NCBI GenBank assembly: GCA_009909065.1
Contig: JAAANZ010000095.1
Coordinates: 19,959 to 83,958, forward strand
Length of the DNA: 64,000 bases
Source: Alphaproteobacteria bacterium
GTDB taxonomy: Bacteria > Pseudomonadota > Alphaproteobacteria > Caulobacterales > Hyphomonadaceae
Reading direction: 5' to 3'
Shown piece after piece: positions 46,135 through 54,707 of this stretch. Numbering within the stretch: position 1 is the stretch's first letter; the number at the start of each line of letters is the position of its first letter. The notes beneath the pieces are model-generated. The model was given only the letters and a program-made list of their open reading frames with translations, searched no databases and was not told where the DNA came from. The translations under genes and the position numbers were made by a program.

Positions 46135-47861
46135 TCGCCGGGCTCCCGCACAAAGGCCCAGCGCACACAGTTCGGCGGCGCGCTGCCATCCCCGTTCGGA
46201 TCGGCCCGCCCGGTGAGCACAATCTGTGACGTCCGCTCCACGGTGCCGCGCGCGAGATAAACGGAACGTTCGAGCCGGGCACCGGCATGGCTCGTGCGGA
46301 AGCGCCAGCGGCGCCCCTCCGCGCCGTCCAGAATGATCGCTTCGCGGCTCATATACGCATGGACCGACGGGTGGAGGTGAAACCGTATCTCGAAGCTTAT
46401 CGGTGCCGCGGATTCGTCGATGGCACGCGAGACCGGACGCACGAGACTGTCCTCACCGGCCAGGCGCGCGCCATCCCCGGCAAGAAACAGCCGCCGCCGG
46501 TGCAGGAGACCGAATGTGTCACGATAACCGGAATGCTGCGCATCGAGCCAGATTTCATCATTCTCCTCGAGTCGCTTGGCGGAAATGCCCGACGGTCCCT
46601 GCGGTGCGAGAAGTTTCGAAGCGTCCTGGCGGCGGAAGGCGGCGCTGTCGCGCCCGCCGAGCACGAGCGTCGAGTGGGCGCCGGTTCGCCTGACCGCCGC
46701 CTGCCAGTCGACATTCACCTCGCGCGAAGCCCCGCAGGAGGTCACGATCCTGGCCGGCCCGTCGGCGAATTCGAAGCCGAGAGCGCCGGCATGGGCACGG
46801 TCGGCAAATGGCGGCTCGGGCGCCGGCCCGACATCGAGCAGAACTTCGACATGCCCGCGAACGAGCTTCTGGAAGCCCGATTTCGGCGAGAAACTGAACC
46901 GTCTGGGCGTCAGGTCCATCGCCTCGAACACCGCCGACACCTGCTCGGGGCGGGTTTCGCTTGAATCGTTGAAAGGATGCAGTGCCCCGTCGGCGCAGTG
47001 GAAGAAGCCGAGCATGGCGCCCATGCGCGGCAGCCATTTCTCGATGAAATCCGCCGGCGGATAACCGCTGTCGGCGAGGAGCCTGCGCAGGGTCAGAAGG
47101 TCAAGCAATGCGTTCAGGAGGCGCTGCGGACTGCGGCTGACATGGCCGCCATCGGGAAGGATCTGCGCGGTGCACTCTGCTTCGAGCCGTTCAAGGGCCC
47201 GCCTCAGGCAGGCTTCGTCACCCAGCAGGCCGGCGCGCGCGACCTCGATGACGAAAATCCTGAACCGCGCCTCGACATCAGCGACGCCATCGGCAAGTGC
47301 GATGGCGTGTTCAACCTGCCGCTGGAGCACCTCGAATCGCTCGCGGCCAGCACGGCCCTGATCCTCACCAAAAAGAATATCGGCACGGCACATCCACTGC
47401 CAGACCCGGTCGGCCGTCGGTCCGGCGCGCCAGGCAAACCCGTCGAACCGGCCAAAATCCGCGATCCAGGCATCGGTCAGGAACCGGGCCTGATCGGGCG
47501 CCCGGCCGCCGCGGGCCACCAGGTCGCCAAGCCAGTCAAATCGGTGTATGCGGTCAATGAAATGGCGCGTGGCGCTGTCAACGGCCCAGGGCACTTCCTC
47601 GGCACCAAGCTCATATCGTTCCAGCCCATGGCGCCAGATGCCGCGCTCGAGCGCCTCACCGCGCAGCATGTCAGGCGGGTCCACGGGCCGCAGGCGGGTC
47701 AGCCCGGCCGCCTCGCCGGGGTCGGAATGCACAAGCTGCGGTCCGGGCGCAAGCCGTTCCGGAACAGCCTCTCCCGGCGCCCCGCGGAAACGGTGCCAGA
47801 GCGCGGCATCCTCGTCGGCGCTGCGCTGCCTGTTCTGGTTCTGGCGCATCGGGGCGCTCAT
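46131..47861 (-). CDS. Heparinase II/III-family protein
   Basis: The 576-residue protein has an alpha-helical toroid N-terminal half and a C-terminal beta-sandwich half with the family pattern (LVLGGRDSAAFR, HSGYRDTFGLLHRRRLFL and HLHPSVHAYMSREAIIL). These proteins cleave uronic-acid-containing or other surface polysaccharides by lyase chemistry. It is often found beside purH and rsmB in alphaproteobacteria. The preceding GTG at 47873 is four codons upstream; I chose ATG at 47861, after AGGTGGG. Together with the epimerase gene it suggests surface polysaccharide turnover. Confidence 0.88.
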   Translation of the reverse strand: MSAPMRQNQNRQRSADEDAALWHRFRGAPGEAVPERLAPGPQLVHSDPGEAAGLTRLRPVDPPDMLRGEALERGIWRHGLERYELGAEEVPWAVDSATRHFIDRIHRFDWLGDLVARGGRAPDQARFLTDAWIADFGRFDGFAWRAGPTADRVWQWMCRADILFGEDQGRAGRERFEVLQRQVEHAIALADGVADVEARFRIFVIEVARAGLLGDEACLRRALERLEAECTAQILPDGGHVSRSPQRLLNALLDLLTLRRLLADSGYPPADFIEKWLPRMGAMLGFFHCADGALHPFNDSSETRPEQVSAVFEAMDLTPRRFSFSPKSGFQKLVRGHVEVLLDVGPAPEPPFADRAHAGALGFEFADGPARIVTSCGASREVNVDWQAAVRRTGAHSTLVLGGRDSAAFRRQDASKLLAPQGPSGISAKRLEENDEIWLDAQHSGYRDTFGLLHRRRLFLAGDGARLAGEDSLVRPVSRAIDESAAPISFEIRFHLHPSVHAYMSREAIILDGAEGRRWRFRTSHAGARLERSVYLARGTVERTSQIVLTGRADPNGDGSAPPNCVRWAFVREPGE

Positions 47862-47885
47862 CGCATCGCCCACCTAAACCTTCAA

Positions 47886-48554
47886 CTATACTTTCACACC
47901 CGGCCGAAGCGCGGCGATATTGTCTGCATAGGCTGGCGCACCGCCCTTGAAAACAGCCGAGCCGGCAACAATCGCAGTGGCGCCGGCCTCGACAGCGCGC
48001 GGCGCGGTCTGCCGATTGAGACCGCCATCGACTTCAAGGATGATCTCCCGGCCGGAGGCATCGATCATCGCACGCAATTCAGCGATCTTGCGCAACTGGC
48101 TGTCTATGAAGGACTGCCCGCCAAACCCGGGATTCACACTCATCACCAGAACCAGATCGATATCCTCGATCACCGGCGCGACAAGGCTCGCCGGTGTCGC
48201 CGGGTTCAGCGCCACCCCGGAACGCATGCCGGCCGCGCGGATCGATTGCAATGTGCGGTGCAAATGCGGCCCGGCTTCGGGATGCACCGTGAGAATGTCG
48301 GCCCCGGCCTCGGCGAAATCGGCGATGAACGGATCTGCCGGCGCGATCATCAGGTGCACGTCGAAGGGCTTGTTCGAATGCCGCCTCAGGGCTTTCACCA
48401 CAGGGGGGCCGATGGTCAGATTGGGCACGAAATGCCCATCCATGACATCGACATGGATCATGTCTGCGCCGGCCGCCTCGATCGCGGCAATTTCCTCCCC
48501 AAGCCGCGCAAAGTCAGCCGACAGGATCGATGGTGAAATCAGAACATCCCTCAT
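47886..48554 (-). CDS. rpe: Ribulose-phosphate 3-epimerase
   Basis: The 222-residue TIM barrel starts [14 protein letters not shown] and has the metal and catalytic residues in [29 protein letters not shown] and EVDGGLN. It interconverts ribulose-5-phosphate and xylulose-5-phosphate in the pentose phosphate and Calvin pathways. I chose the internal ATG at 48554 as the first twelve codons of the longer frame are not family-like. It is 24 bases upstream of the heparinase-like gene. Confidence 0.96.
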   Translation of the reverse strand: MRDVLISPSILSADFARLGEEIAAIEAAGADMIHVDVMDGHFVPNLTIGPPVVKALRRHSNKPFDVHLMIAPADPFIADFAEAGADILTVHPEAGPHLHRTLQSIRAAGMRSGVALNPATPASLVAPVIEDIDLVLVMSVNPGFGGQSFIDSQLRKIAELRAMIDASGREIILEVDGGLNRQTAPRAVEAGATAIVAGSAVFKGGAPAYADNIAALRPGVKV

Positions 48555-48705
48555 CCGCGGAGTCCTACGCGCAAACCCCCATCCGCACAAGGTGAATGAC
48601 GTGTGACGATGGTGTCGATCCTGTCAGGAAGGCCTGGCAGCCCGGGCCGCTCCCGACGCTGTCGAACCCGCTCTACGCCCGGATTTTCCACCGGCCGGGA
48701 CCACG

Positions 48706-48735
48706 AAGCCCGGCGATGCGAGCACCGCCGGGTTT
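48706..48735. terminator. Hairpin between glycine-zipper gene and rpe
   Basis: AAGCCCGGCG (48706-48715) pairs with CGCCGGGTTT (48726-48735; one G-U) around a ten-base loop, in the 248-base gap. It could end transcription of the gene at 48803, but lacks a T tract on the minus strand. I see no gene in the rest of that gap. Confidence 0.3.
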
Positions 48736-48802
48736 CAAGGAGGGTGACGGTCCTGGCGGCCGGGAAAGACGGCCCGTTGGTTAAGTCTACCCGGAATAGG
48801 CC

Positions 48803-49294
48803 CTAATAGGCCGGGGTCACCACGACGCCGTCCGTCCGGAAGGTCACATTCACCGGATTGCCCGGCGCGATATAGACGTCGGCCCCCTGGACGATTTCCT
48901 TCACTTCGCCGCTGTCAAAGCGGACCGTGTAGGCATAGCCCTGGCGGGTATTGAGCGCCTTGCCGGCTTCATTGCCGGCCACGCCGCCGAGCACGGCGCC
49001 GCCGACCCCACCGGCTGTCTCAGCCTTGTCGCCACCGCCGAGTTCGGAGCCGGCCAGTCCGCCGAGCACGGCACCGGTCGCCGCACCTATGACAGACCGG
49101 TCAGGCCGGATTCGAACCTCGCGAACGGCTGTCACCGTGCCACTGCGAACGGTCGCGGCTTCGCGTACGCCGGTCGTGCTGACCTCATTGGCGCCATAGC
49201 TGCCGGCGCATCCGGCCAGGGCCAGTGTCATCGCGGCAAAAGCCCCGGCGACGATGCGGCCTGGCCGTCTCTGGAGTAGAACCTGTGTATTCAT
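48803..49294 (-). CDS. Glycine-zipper 2TM-like lipoprotein (SlyB/Rcs-type)
   Basis: The 163-residue protein begins with a signal sequence ending in a lipobox (LALAGC, Cys near residue 29). It then has a glycine-zipper region (residues ~70-115, with repeats like GAVLGGLAGSELGGG and GGAVLGGVAGNEAGKA) and a C-terminal beta domain. It is probably an outer-membrane or periplasmic lipoprotein like SlyB. AAAGGAG lies nine bases before ATG at 49294; the longer frame is rejected. Confidence 0.85.
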   Translation of the reverse strand: MNTQVLLQRRPGRIVAGAFAAMTLALAGCAGSYGANEVSTTGVREAATVRSGTVTAVREVRIRPDRSVIGAATGAVLGGLAGSELGGGDKAETAGGVGGAVLGGVAGNEAGKALNTRQGYAYTVRFDSGEVKEIVQGADVYIAPGNPVNVTFRTDGVVVTPAY

Positions 49295-49425
49295 AACGGT
49301 GTGCTCCTTTGCACCTGGACCATGACAGTATCTAGCCTTAGCCGGATTGAATGACACATGAACCCGGCAGGGCGATATTATGGCTACAAGTTGACGTCCT
49401 AGTGGATTGACGCCGGCCGGGCGAA

Positions 49426-50700
49426 TTACAAGCGTGTCAGGCGCGCGATAAAAAACGCGTCATGGTCCTCGCCTGCCTCCGGCAGGGTCAGGAGATCTCC
49501 GGCCGCCGTCAGCGCATTTTCGAAACCGGGAAGATCGCTCTTGCCGGGTGGATCGCGGCGCCACCGGCCCGTGTCCAGAGCCGCCGAGATGACCTCCTCG
49601 CCTTCCGCGCGAAGAGGGGTGCACACGCAATAGACCAGCCGTCCGCCCGGGATGAGCATGTCGGCGGCCGCGGCGAGCATCCGGCTCTGGATATCGGGAA
49701 ACCGCGCAATGTCCTCCGGCCTCTTGATCCATGCGCCCTCAGGGTGCCTGCGAAGGGTGCCAAGGGCCGAACACGGCGCATCCAGCAGCAACTTGCCCAC
49801 CGGCGTGGCCGGACGCCAGGTCTCGGCATTCGCCGTAAAGGTGCTGACGCGGCCCGAAAGCTGCGTGCGTTCCAGATTGGCAGCCAGGCGTTTCAGTCGC
49901 GGCTTGGAGCGGTCGATGGCGCTGACGCATGCGCCCGCCATGGCCAGTTGCATCGTCTTGCCGCCGGGCGCAGCACAAAGATCGACCACCGGCTCGCCTT
50001 CGGATACATCCAGAAGACGCGCCGGCAGCGCGGCAGCAGCGTCCTGCACCCACCAGGCCCCGTCGGCATAACCGGCGAGCCCCTCCACGGCACCGACCGG
50101 CAGCGCCAGGCTTCCTGATGCCATGATACGGGCATCAAGGGTCCTGGCCGCGGCTTCGGGGTCCCGCGCGGTGATATGCAGCTCCGGCATCCGCCGCTGA
50201 GCGGCGGCGAGGCGCACGAGGCCTTCATCGCCGAGACTGCCGCGCAACCTCTCAACGAGCCAGTCAGGCCAGACAGAGGGTTCGGGCGCCGCATCAAAGG
50301 CTTTGCGGTCCCGTGCGGCACGCCTGAGCACCGCATTGATGAGACCGGCGGCCCGGCGCGTGGCGCCTTCCTGGCGCGCGGCCGCCACGGTTTCGCTGAC
50401 CGCGGCATGGGCCGGCGTGCCCAGACACCAGCATTGCGCCGCCCCGACACGCAGGAGCGCCGCGACGGCGGGATCGAAACGCTCGATTGGCGATTTCAGG
50501 AAGGGGGCAAGCCCCTTGTCGATCCGCCCAAGCTCGCGCAGGACCGTGCTTGCAAGCAGCCGGGCGAACGCCCGGTCCGGCCCGTCCAGCGCGCCGAACT
50601 CGGGGACATCCTCAAGCGCCTTATCCAGCGTGCGCCGCGCCGTCAGTATCCGCACGAGAACCAGCGCAGCGACACGGCGCGGACTCAAGGGCTCGCTCAC
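49426..50700 (-). CDS. rsmB: 16S rRNA m5C967 methyltransferase RsmB (NusB-like plus SAM domain)
   Basis: The product is about 424 residues. The N-terminal NusB-like RNA-binding domain (residues ~1-140) is followed by a SAM methyltransferase domain with [12 protein letters not shown], the catalytic cysteine in [16 protein letters not shown], and a second cysteine in [15 protein letters not shown]. RsmB methylates C967 of 16S rRNA. GTG at 50700 overlaps the htpX stop (GTGA); TTG at 50724 would overlap more. Confidence 0.93.
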   Translation of the reverse strand: MSEPLSPRRVAALVLVRILTARRTLDKALEDVPEFGALDGPDRAFARLLASTVLRELGRIDKGLAPFLKSPIERFDPAVAALLRVGAAQCWCLGTPAHAAVSETVAAARQEGATRRAAGLINAVLRRAARDRKAFDAAPEPSVWPDWLVERLRGSLGDEGLVRLAAAQRRMPELHITARDPEAAARTLDARIMASGSLALPVGAVEGLAGYADGAWWVQDAAAALPARLLDVSEGEPVVDLCAAPGGKTMQLAMAGACVSAIDRSKPRLKRLAANLERTQLSGRVSTFTANAETWRPATPVGKLLLDAPCSALGTLRRHPEGAWIKRPEDIARFPDIQSRMLAAAADMLIPGGRLVYCVCTPLRAEGEEVISAALDTGRWRRDPPGKSDLPGFENALTAAGDLLTLPEAGEDHDAFFIARLTRL

Positions 50701-51617
50701 CCCCAGGGACCGCGCGAGCCCCAAGGACCGGCGGCGCGGCGTGGCTCGATCTGCGCGGGCCGGTTATCATCGGAGACTTGCTGCGTTTCCCCGGACATCC
50801 GGCGCAGCGCGGCAACGCGGTTTGCGGTCGAGGGATGGGTGGAGAACAGGTTGTCACCCTTCCAGCCGGCCAGCGGGTTTATGATATACATGTGCGCGGC
50901 GGCAGGATGACGTTCGGCATGGCGATTGAGCTGTGCCCGGGCGCCGCGATCGATCTTTTCAAGCGCTGAGGCCAGCCAGAGGGGGTGGCCGCAGATCTCG
51001 GCACCCCGGCGGTCGGCCTCGTATTCGCGCGAACGGGAAATCGCCATCTGGACAAGGCTCGCGGCGAGCGGCGCAAAGATCATCACGGCGAGGCTCGTGA
51101 TAAGGCCGCCACGCTCACGGCTTCCGAAGAAAAGCGCGAAATTGGCGAGCATGCCGATCGCACCGGCGAGCGTGGCGGTCACCGTCATTGTCAGGCTGTC
51201 GCGATTTTGCACATGCGCCAGTTCATGGGCCATGACACCGGCCACTTCCTCGCGCGTGAGCATCGACAATAGCCCCGTGGTTGCGGCCACCGCGGCATTT
51301 TCCGGGTTGCGGCCGGTTGCGAAGGCGTTGGGCTGGGCGGTTTCGATGATGTAGACTTTAGGGGCGGGCAAGCCGGCATGTTCGGCCAGGCTCAGTGTAT
51401 CTTCCAGGAACGTGCGGACCACGGGCGAGCGGTCCTGCGCCGTCACCTCGCGCGCGCCCTGCATTCGCAGCACGATCTTGTCGGCATTCCAGTAGGCGTA
51501 AAGGTTGAGCCCGGCCGCAATCACGAAGGCGATCAGCAAGCCCGTCATCCCGGCCGTCAGATAGCCCACGGCGAGGAAAAGCCCCGTCATCGCGGCCATC
51601 AGGACAAAGGTCTTCAT
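50697..51617 (-). CDS. htpX: Heat-shock zinc metalloprotease HtpX
   Basis: The 306-residue protein has two N-terminal membrane helices (residues ~4-35), two more near 140-190, and the catalytic HELAH in [12 protein letters not shown] with the third ligand Glu in [11 protein letters not shown]. HtpX is an inner-membrane protease that works with FtsH in quality control of membrane proteins. I chose ATG at 51617 (MKTFVLM); two ATGs up to 51635 are alternatives. It is followed by rsmB, the standard alphaproteobacterial order. Confidence 0.94.
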   Translation of the reverse strand: MKTFVLMAAMTGLFLAVGYLTAGMTGLLIAFVIAAGLNLYAYWNADKIVLRMQGAREVTAQDRSPVVRTFLEDTLSLAEHAGLPAPKVYIIETAQPNAFATGRNPENAAVAATTGLLSMLTREEVAGVMAHELAHVQNRDSLTMTVTATLAGAIGMLANFALFFGSRERGGLITSLAVMIFAPLAASLVQMAISRSREYEADRRGAEICGHPLWLASALEKIDRGARAQLNRHAERHPAAAHMYIINPLAGWKGDNLFSTHPSTANRVAALRRMSGETQQVSDDNRPAQIEPRRAAGPWGSRGPWG

Positions 51618-51728
51618 TGTTCCCATGAGTGACATAGACTCCGAAAGCGCAAACCGTGCCCCTGCTCGTCAGGCAATCACACATTCCTATATGGATAGGG
51701 TTAACGAAAACGGGAGTCAGTGTTTCAC

Positions 51729-51944
51729 ATGTCGCATCCCAGCAAGGAAGAGATCGAACGCCGCGCCGAATTGCCGGAAGTGGCTCGGCGCGCGCTTGAA
51801 GAGGCCGATGCCCGGCGCGAGGTCACTCAAGCCGAGATCGAGGCCCTGGAGGCGGAGCGCGCAAGTGAACAAGGAGGGCCGAAAGGCGCCGAGCCCACCC
51901 GTTACGGCGACTGGGAGCGGAAGGGAATCGCTTACGATTTCTAA
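51729..51944 (+). CDS. Succinate dehydrogenase assembly factor SDHAF4 homolog (DUF1674)
   Basis: The 71-residue protein is charged and helical in the N-terminal part and ends with the family signature GGPKGAEPTRYGDWERKG and AYDF. SDHAF4 proteins bind the FAD-loaded SdhA subunit and protect the cell from oxidative damage during complex II assembly. Start codon choice is uncertain: GTG at 51720 or ATG at 51729 in the same frame. It diverges from htpX. Confidence 0.9.
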   Translation: MSHPSKEEIERRAELPEVARRALEEADARREVTQAEIEALEAERASEQGGPKGAEPTRYGDWERKGIAYDF

Positions 51945-51946
51945 AG

Positions 51947-51964
51947 CGCCTGAAGGTTCAGGCG
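51947..51964. terminator. Hairpin between convergent SDHAF4 gene and fliN
   Basis: CGCCTGAA (51947-51954) and TTCAGGCG (51957-51964) are perfect complements with a two-base gap and overlap the fliN stop. It may terminate either gene; the T tract is short. Confidence 0.35.
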
Positions 51965-52224
51965 GCCTGACGCTCATCGACGATTTCCGACAGGGTCACG
52001 CCCAGTTCCCCATCCGCAATCACCAGCCGCCCGCGCGCCATAAGCCGGTCAGAGACATAGATATCGACCTCCTCGCGGGTTCCGCGATCGAGGGCGAGGA
52101 CTTCGCCCGGCGACAGTGCCATCAATTCTTCCATGGGCATCCGCACCTCGCCAAGCACAACGTCCACGCGCACGGGCACATCCATCAGGCTTCGGGCCAG
52201 GGCGGGATTGGCAGGTGTCGTCAT
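51958..52224 (-). CDS. fliN: FliN-type flagellar C-ring (SpoA) protein
   Basis: This 88-residue protein is a single SpoA domain: DVPVRVDVVLGEVRM, the LSPGEVLALDRGT turn and ARGRLVIADGELGVTL. In flagellar motors FliN forms the base of the C-ring and docks the FliH export complex. GGAAGGAAA lies six bases before ATG at 52224. It overlaps the preceding gene by four bases. It lacks the N-terminal extension of most FliN, but stand-alone SpoA proteins exist. Confidence 0.9.
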   Translation of the reverse strand: MTTPANPALARSLMDVPVRVDVVLGEVRMPMEELMALSPGEVLALDRGTREEVDIYVSDRLMARGRLVIADGELGVTLSEIVDERQAA

Positions 52225-52643
52225 CGCGGCTTTCCTTCCTTGCACGTATCGGGCGCCAAGGGCCCTGACTCGAGACTGTCGCGGACCGCGAACAGGTCGC
52301 CCTGCCCGTCGGTCAGTATTTGCGCGGCGCGCTCGGCGAGCGCTGACACTTCGCGCGGCAGCGCGCCTTCACGGCCGAGCCTGTCCAGCGCTTCGGTGAG
52401 TTCACGCAGGCTTTCCAGTGAGGCATTCATACGTTCCATCGCCTCATCGAGGCGGGTCCGGGCCTGCGCATCAAGGCGTTCCTGCGCATCGCCGGCGCCC
52501 TCCTGATAAAGGCGGGCCCCGAGCGCGGCCAGTTCCTGCGGCCCCAGGCTGACATAATCCTCGCGGCTGTCATCACCCGCGGCGGCCCGGAAATCGGACC
52601 GGAAGTCGAATGGTTTGAGCTTTTCCAGACGCCGGCGGCTCAT
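52221..52643 (-). CDS. flbE: FlbE/FliH-like flagellar assembly protein
   Basis: The 140-residue protein has a basic N-terminus (RRRLEKLKPFDF) followed by a long amphipathic helical segment (about residues 35-115) rich in Glu, Arg and Leu. Its sequence match to FliH is weak. I name it from its position between fliG and fliN, the place of flbE in Caulobacter, and from the charged coiled-coil character. FliH links the FliI ATPase to FliN. It is shorter than FliH proteins I know (about 200 or more). Confidence 0.7.
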   Translation of the reverse strand: MSRRRLEKLKPFDFRSDFRAAAGDDSREDYVSLGPQELAALGARLYQEGAGDAQERLDAQARTRLDEAMERMNASLESLRELTEALDRLGREGALPREVSALAERAAQILTDGQGDLFAVRDSLESGPLAPDTCKEGKPR

Positions 52644-53575
52644 TCGACCAGCTCGTCGTCCGGGTCCGCTTCAAGGCGGATCTCGCCGCGATGGATCAGG
52701 TCGCGCGCCGTATCGACCAGCAGGTGCTGGGCGGCCTCGACTTCGCTGCGGCGCACCGCGCCAAGCGCTGCCATTTCGCCGCGCACCAGTTCGCCGGCGC
52801 GCTGGGTCATGTTTGCGAAAAACGCCTCCCGGGTGGACGTGCGTGCGCCTTTCAGCGCCAGGGCCAGGTCCGGGCGTTCCGCGCGGGCCAGGAGGGTCTG
52901 GATCCCGGCCGCGGCAAGGCCGGCCAGGTCGTCAAAGCCGAACATGAGCGCGCGAACCTTCTCCCCGCTCTGCGGGTCGAGCGCTTCGAGATCGGCCAGC
53001 AGGCCCCCTTCCCGGCGCGGGTCGAGCTGGTCGAAGATCCGCGCGACACGCTCATGCCCTTGTCCGCTGCCAGAGCCGAGGCGCTCAAGCATGGCGGTGA
53101 GACTTTCATCAATGATCTGACGCGCCCCCGACGGCGGCGGCGTGTAATTCACCATGCGTTTGAGAATGGAAATGGCGGCGGAAGGCTCCAGCATTTTCAG
53201 GACACTGGCGGCCTGTCGCGGTGTCAGGCGTGAGACGATATATGCGGCGATCTGCGGGCTCTCGGCCGCGGCGATCACCGCGAGGGTCTCGGGCGAGGCG
53301 GACTGGAACGGGGCTTCGCGCGAACCGGGTTCGGCCAGCGGACCATCATTTGCGGCCAGCGCCTCGCTGTCGCGCAGGAAGGCTTCGAGCAGTGCAGGAT
53401 CATCGAGGGCTTCATCCGCATGCAGATCGTTCATGCGCGCCGTGATCGCGTGCGTCTCCTCAGCTGTCAACTGCGCCCAGACCCGGGCGGCGTCCGGCCC
53501 CATGGCGCGCATCAGACGCGCGGCACGGGCGGGCCCGTCATTGCGGGTCGGAGGGGTTCGCGCCAGCGCATTCAT
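52640..53575 (-). CDS. fliG: FliG flagellar motor switch protein (divergent)
   Basis: The 311-residue protein keeps the FliG order: an N-terminal helical domain, a middle armadillo domain (AAESPQIAAYIVSRL, in which ESPQ replaces the usual EHPQ) and a C-terminal torque domain (MFGFDDLAGL, FFANMTQRAGELVRG, ALGAVRRSEVEAAQ). In the torque helix the first Arg is kept, but the usual RDDL is RGEM, so the Asp pair is Gly-Glu. FliG connects FliF to FliM/FliN and binds stator charge. It overlaps both neighbours by four bases. Confidence 0.88.
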   Translation of the reverse strand: MNALARTPPTRNDGPARAARLMRAMGPDAARVWAQLTAEETHAITARMNDLHADEALDDPALLEAFLRDSEALAANDGPLAEPGSREAPFQSASPETLAVIAAAESPQIAAYIVSRLTPRQAASVLKMLEPSAAISILKRMVNYTPPPSGARQIIDESLTAMLERLGSGSGQGHERVARIFDQLDPRREGGLLADLEALDPQSGEKVRALMFGFDDLAGLAAAGIQTLLARAERPDLALALKGARTSTREAFFANMTQRAGELVRGEMAALGAVRRSEVEAAQHLLVDTARDLIHRGEIRLEADPDDELVE

Positions 53576-54213
53576 GAGCGTGCCCCTTCACCCGACAGCC
53601 ATGTTCGTATCACACGGGCCGTGCGGACCGGATCTCGACGCGCGGCCGCCAGCATGGCGCCGCTGTCGATGGCCGGTCTCGCAGGGGAGGAGGCCGTTGG
53701 CGCAGCGGCAGGCGGGCTGGCCGGGACTTGCGGGGCGTCTTGGCCGCGCGGCGGGACCAAAGAAAGCCAGCCCAGCCAGGCGGCCAGGGCGAGAAGCCCG
53801 AGAACCTCTGCAAGTTCCATGAGGGAGGGACGCGAAAGGGTTGCGGGCGCAAAAGCCGCCTGCCGGATCACCAGCCGGTCGCCCGCCTCCGTGTCGACCA
53901 GTCCGGCGGCGGCGAGCAGGTCCTCAAGGGCACGGCTCTGGAAGCCAGCCGGCGTGCGCCCGGGATCGACAAGAACGAGAACATGCCTCGCCTGCGCGCT
54001 CGGGGCATGGGCGGAAACCCTGACCGCCTCCGGCCCGGCAAGTGTTGCGGCCAGCCGGGTCACGCGTTCCTCGAACGGGTTGGCGCCTGGCATGTCCGCG
54101 CCTGCGGGCAGGATCGCCGCAGCCCGCCAGCCGGCCAGGATCAGAGCGAAAATGGCCGCCAGTGCGAGGGGGCCGGCCGCGGGGGCGCGCTTTCCGGAAA
54201 TACGATCTGCCAT
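53572..54213 (-). CDS. fliF: Strongly shortened FliF-like MS-ring protein
   Basis: The protein is 213 residues, against about 530-560 for normal FliF. It has a TM helix (residues ~13-35), one RBM3-like domain (~45-122: FEERVTRLAATLAG, VRVSAHA, VLVLVDPG, then AGLVDTEAGDRLVI), a second TM helix (~131-153) and a tail whose end (ARRDPVRTARVIRTWL) resembles the FliF segment that binds FliG. RBM1, RBM2 and the FliF collar insertion are missing. The frame is intact and the stop overlaps fliG by four bases, so this is not obvious decay. Whether it forms a ring is unknown. Confidence 0.75.
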   Translation of the reverse strand: MADRISGKRAPAAGPLALAAIFALILAGWRAAAILPAGADMPGANPFEERVTRLAATLAGPEAVRVSAHAPSAQARHVLVLVDPGRTPAGFQSRALEDLLAAAGLVDTEAGDRLVIRQAAFAPATLSRPSLMELAEVLGLLALAAWLGWLSLVPPRGQDAPQVPASPPAAAPTASSPARPAIDSGAMLAAARRDPVRTARVIRTWLSGEGARS

Positions 54214-54306
54214 GCCCGTCTGCTCCGTACGCTAGGCGCCTTGCCGCGCCATGACGCTTGGCGCACTGAGTATCCGGGCAGGGTAAATCGCAGCTTAACC
54301 GGGGGG

Positions 54307-54576
54307 TTAGCGATATTTCTGGATGCGCGTCGCCCGCAGGCCCTTGTGGCCGTGCTCGCGATAGAGGCGTTCCCAGGCGACATATTCCTCTTCGGAGAGG
54401 CCGTAGCGGGAAAGCGCCTCGTCACGGCTGAGAAGGCCGCCGGTGACCGCGGCGACAACTTCCGCCTTTCGTCGTGTCACCCACCGCCGGATATTGGCCG
54501 GGGGCAGGTCATCAAGCGTGAGTGGGCGCCGGTTGGGCCCCTCGACACTCAGGGTTTCGGCATTCTGCTGGTTCAT
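54307..54576 (-). CDS. sciP: CtrA inhibitor SciP (DUF1153)
   Basis: The 89-residue helical protein has the SciP core DDLPPANIRRWVTRRKAEVVAAVTGG and the ending GLRATRIQKYR. SciP binds CtrA and blocks its transcription activation at flagellar and cell-cycle promoters in Caulobacter. AGGTGG lies five bases upstream of ATG at 54576. Next to it is the short fliF gene, as in Caulobacter. TAACC and GGTTA around four G overlap its stop codon. Confidence 0.95.
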   Translation of the reverse strand: MNQQNAETLSVEGPNRRPLTLDDLPPANIRRWVTRRKAEVVAAVTGGLLSRDEALSRYGLSEEEYVAWERLYREHGHKGLRATRIQKYR

Positions 54577-54707
54577 GTCTTCCACCTTGCGAACACATTC
54601 TTCACGGCGCCCGTTCTGAGTGCCGGTTCACAAGGCATAGCCCGCGCCCTTTAAAGGCGGGCTGAGGGCGGAAGGTGAGTTTTCAGCAAAATTCGTGCGG
54701 CGTCTTG

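Noticed and set aside
54295..54310. TTAA and TTAG separated by eight bases beside sciP, resembling a CtrA site
   Set aside because: CtrA sites have a seven-base spacing (TTAA-N7-TTAA), so this does not match; it also overlaps the sciP stop codon.
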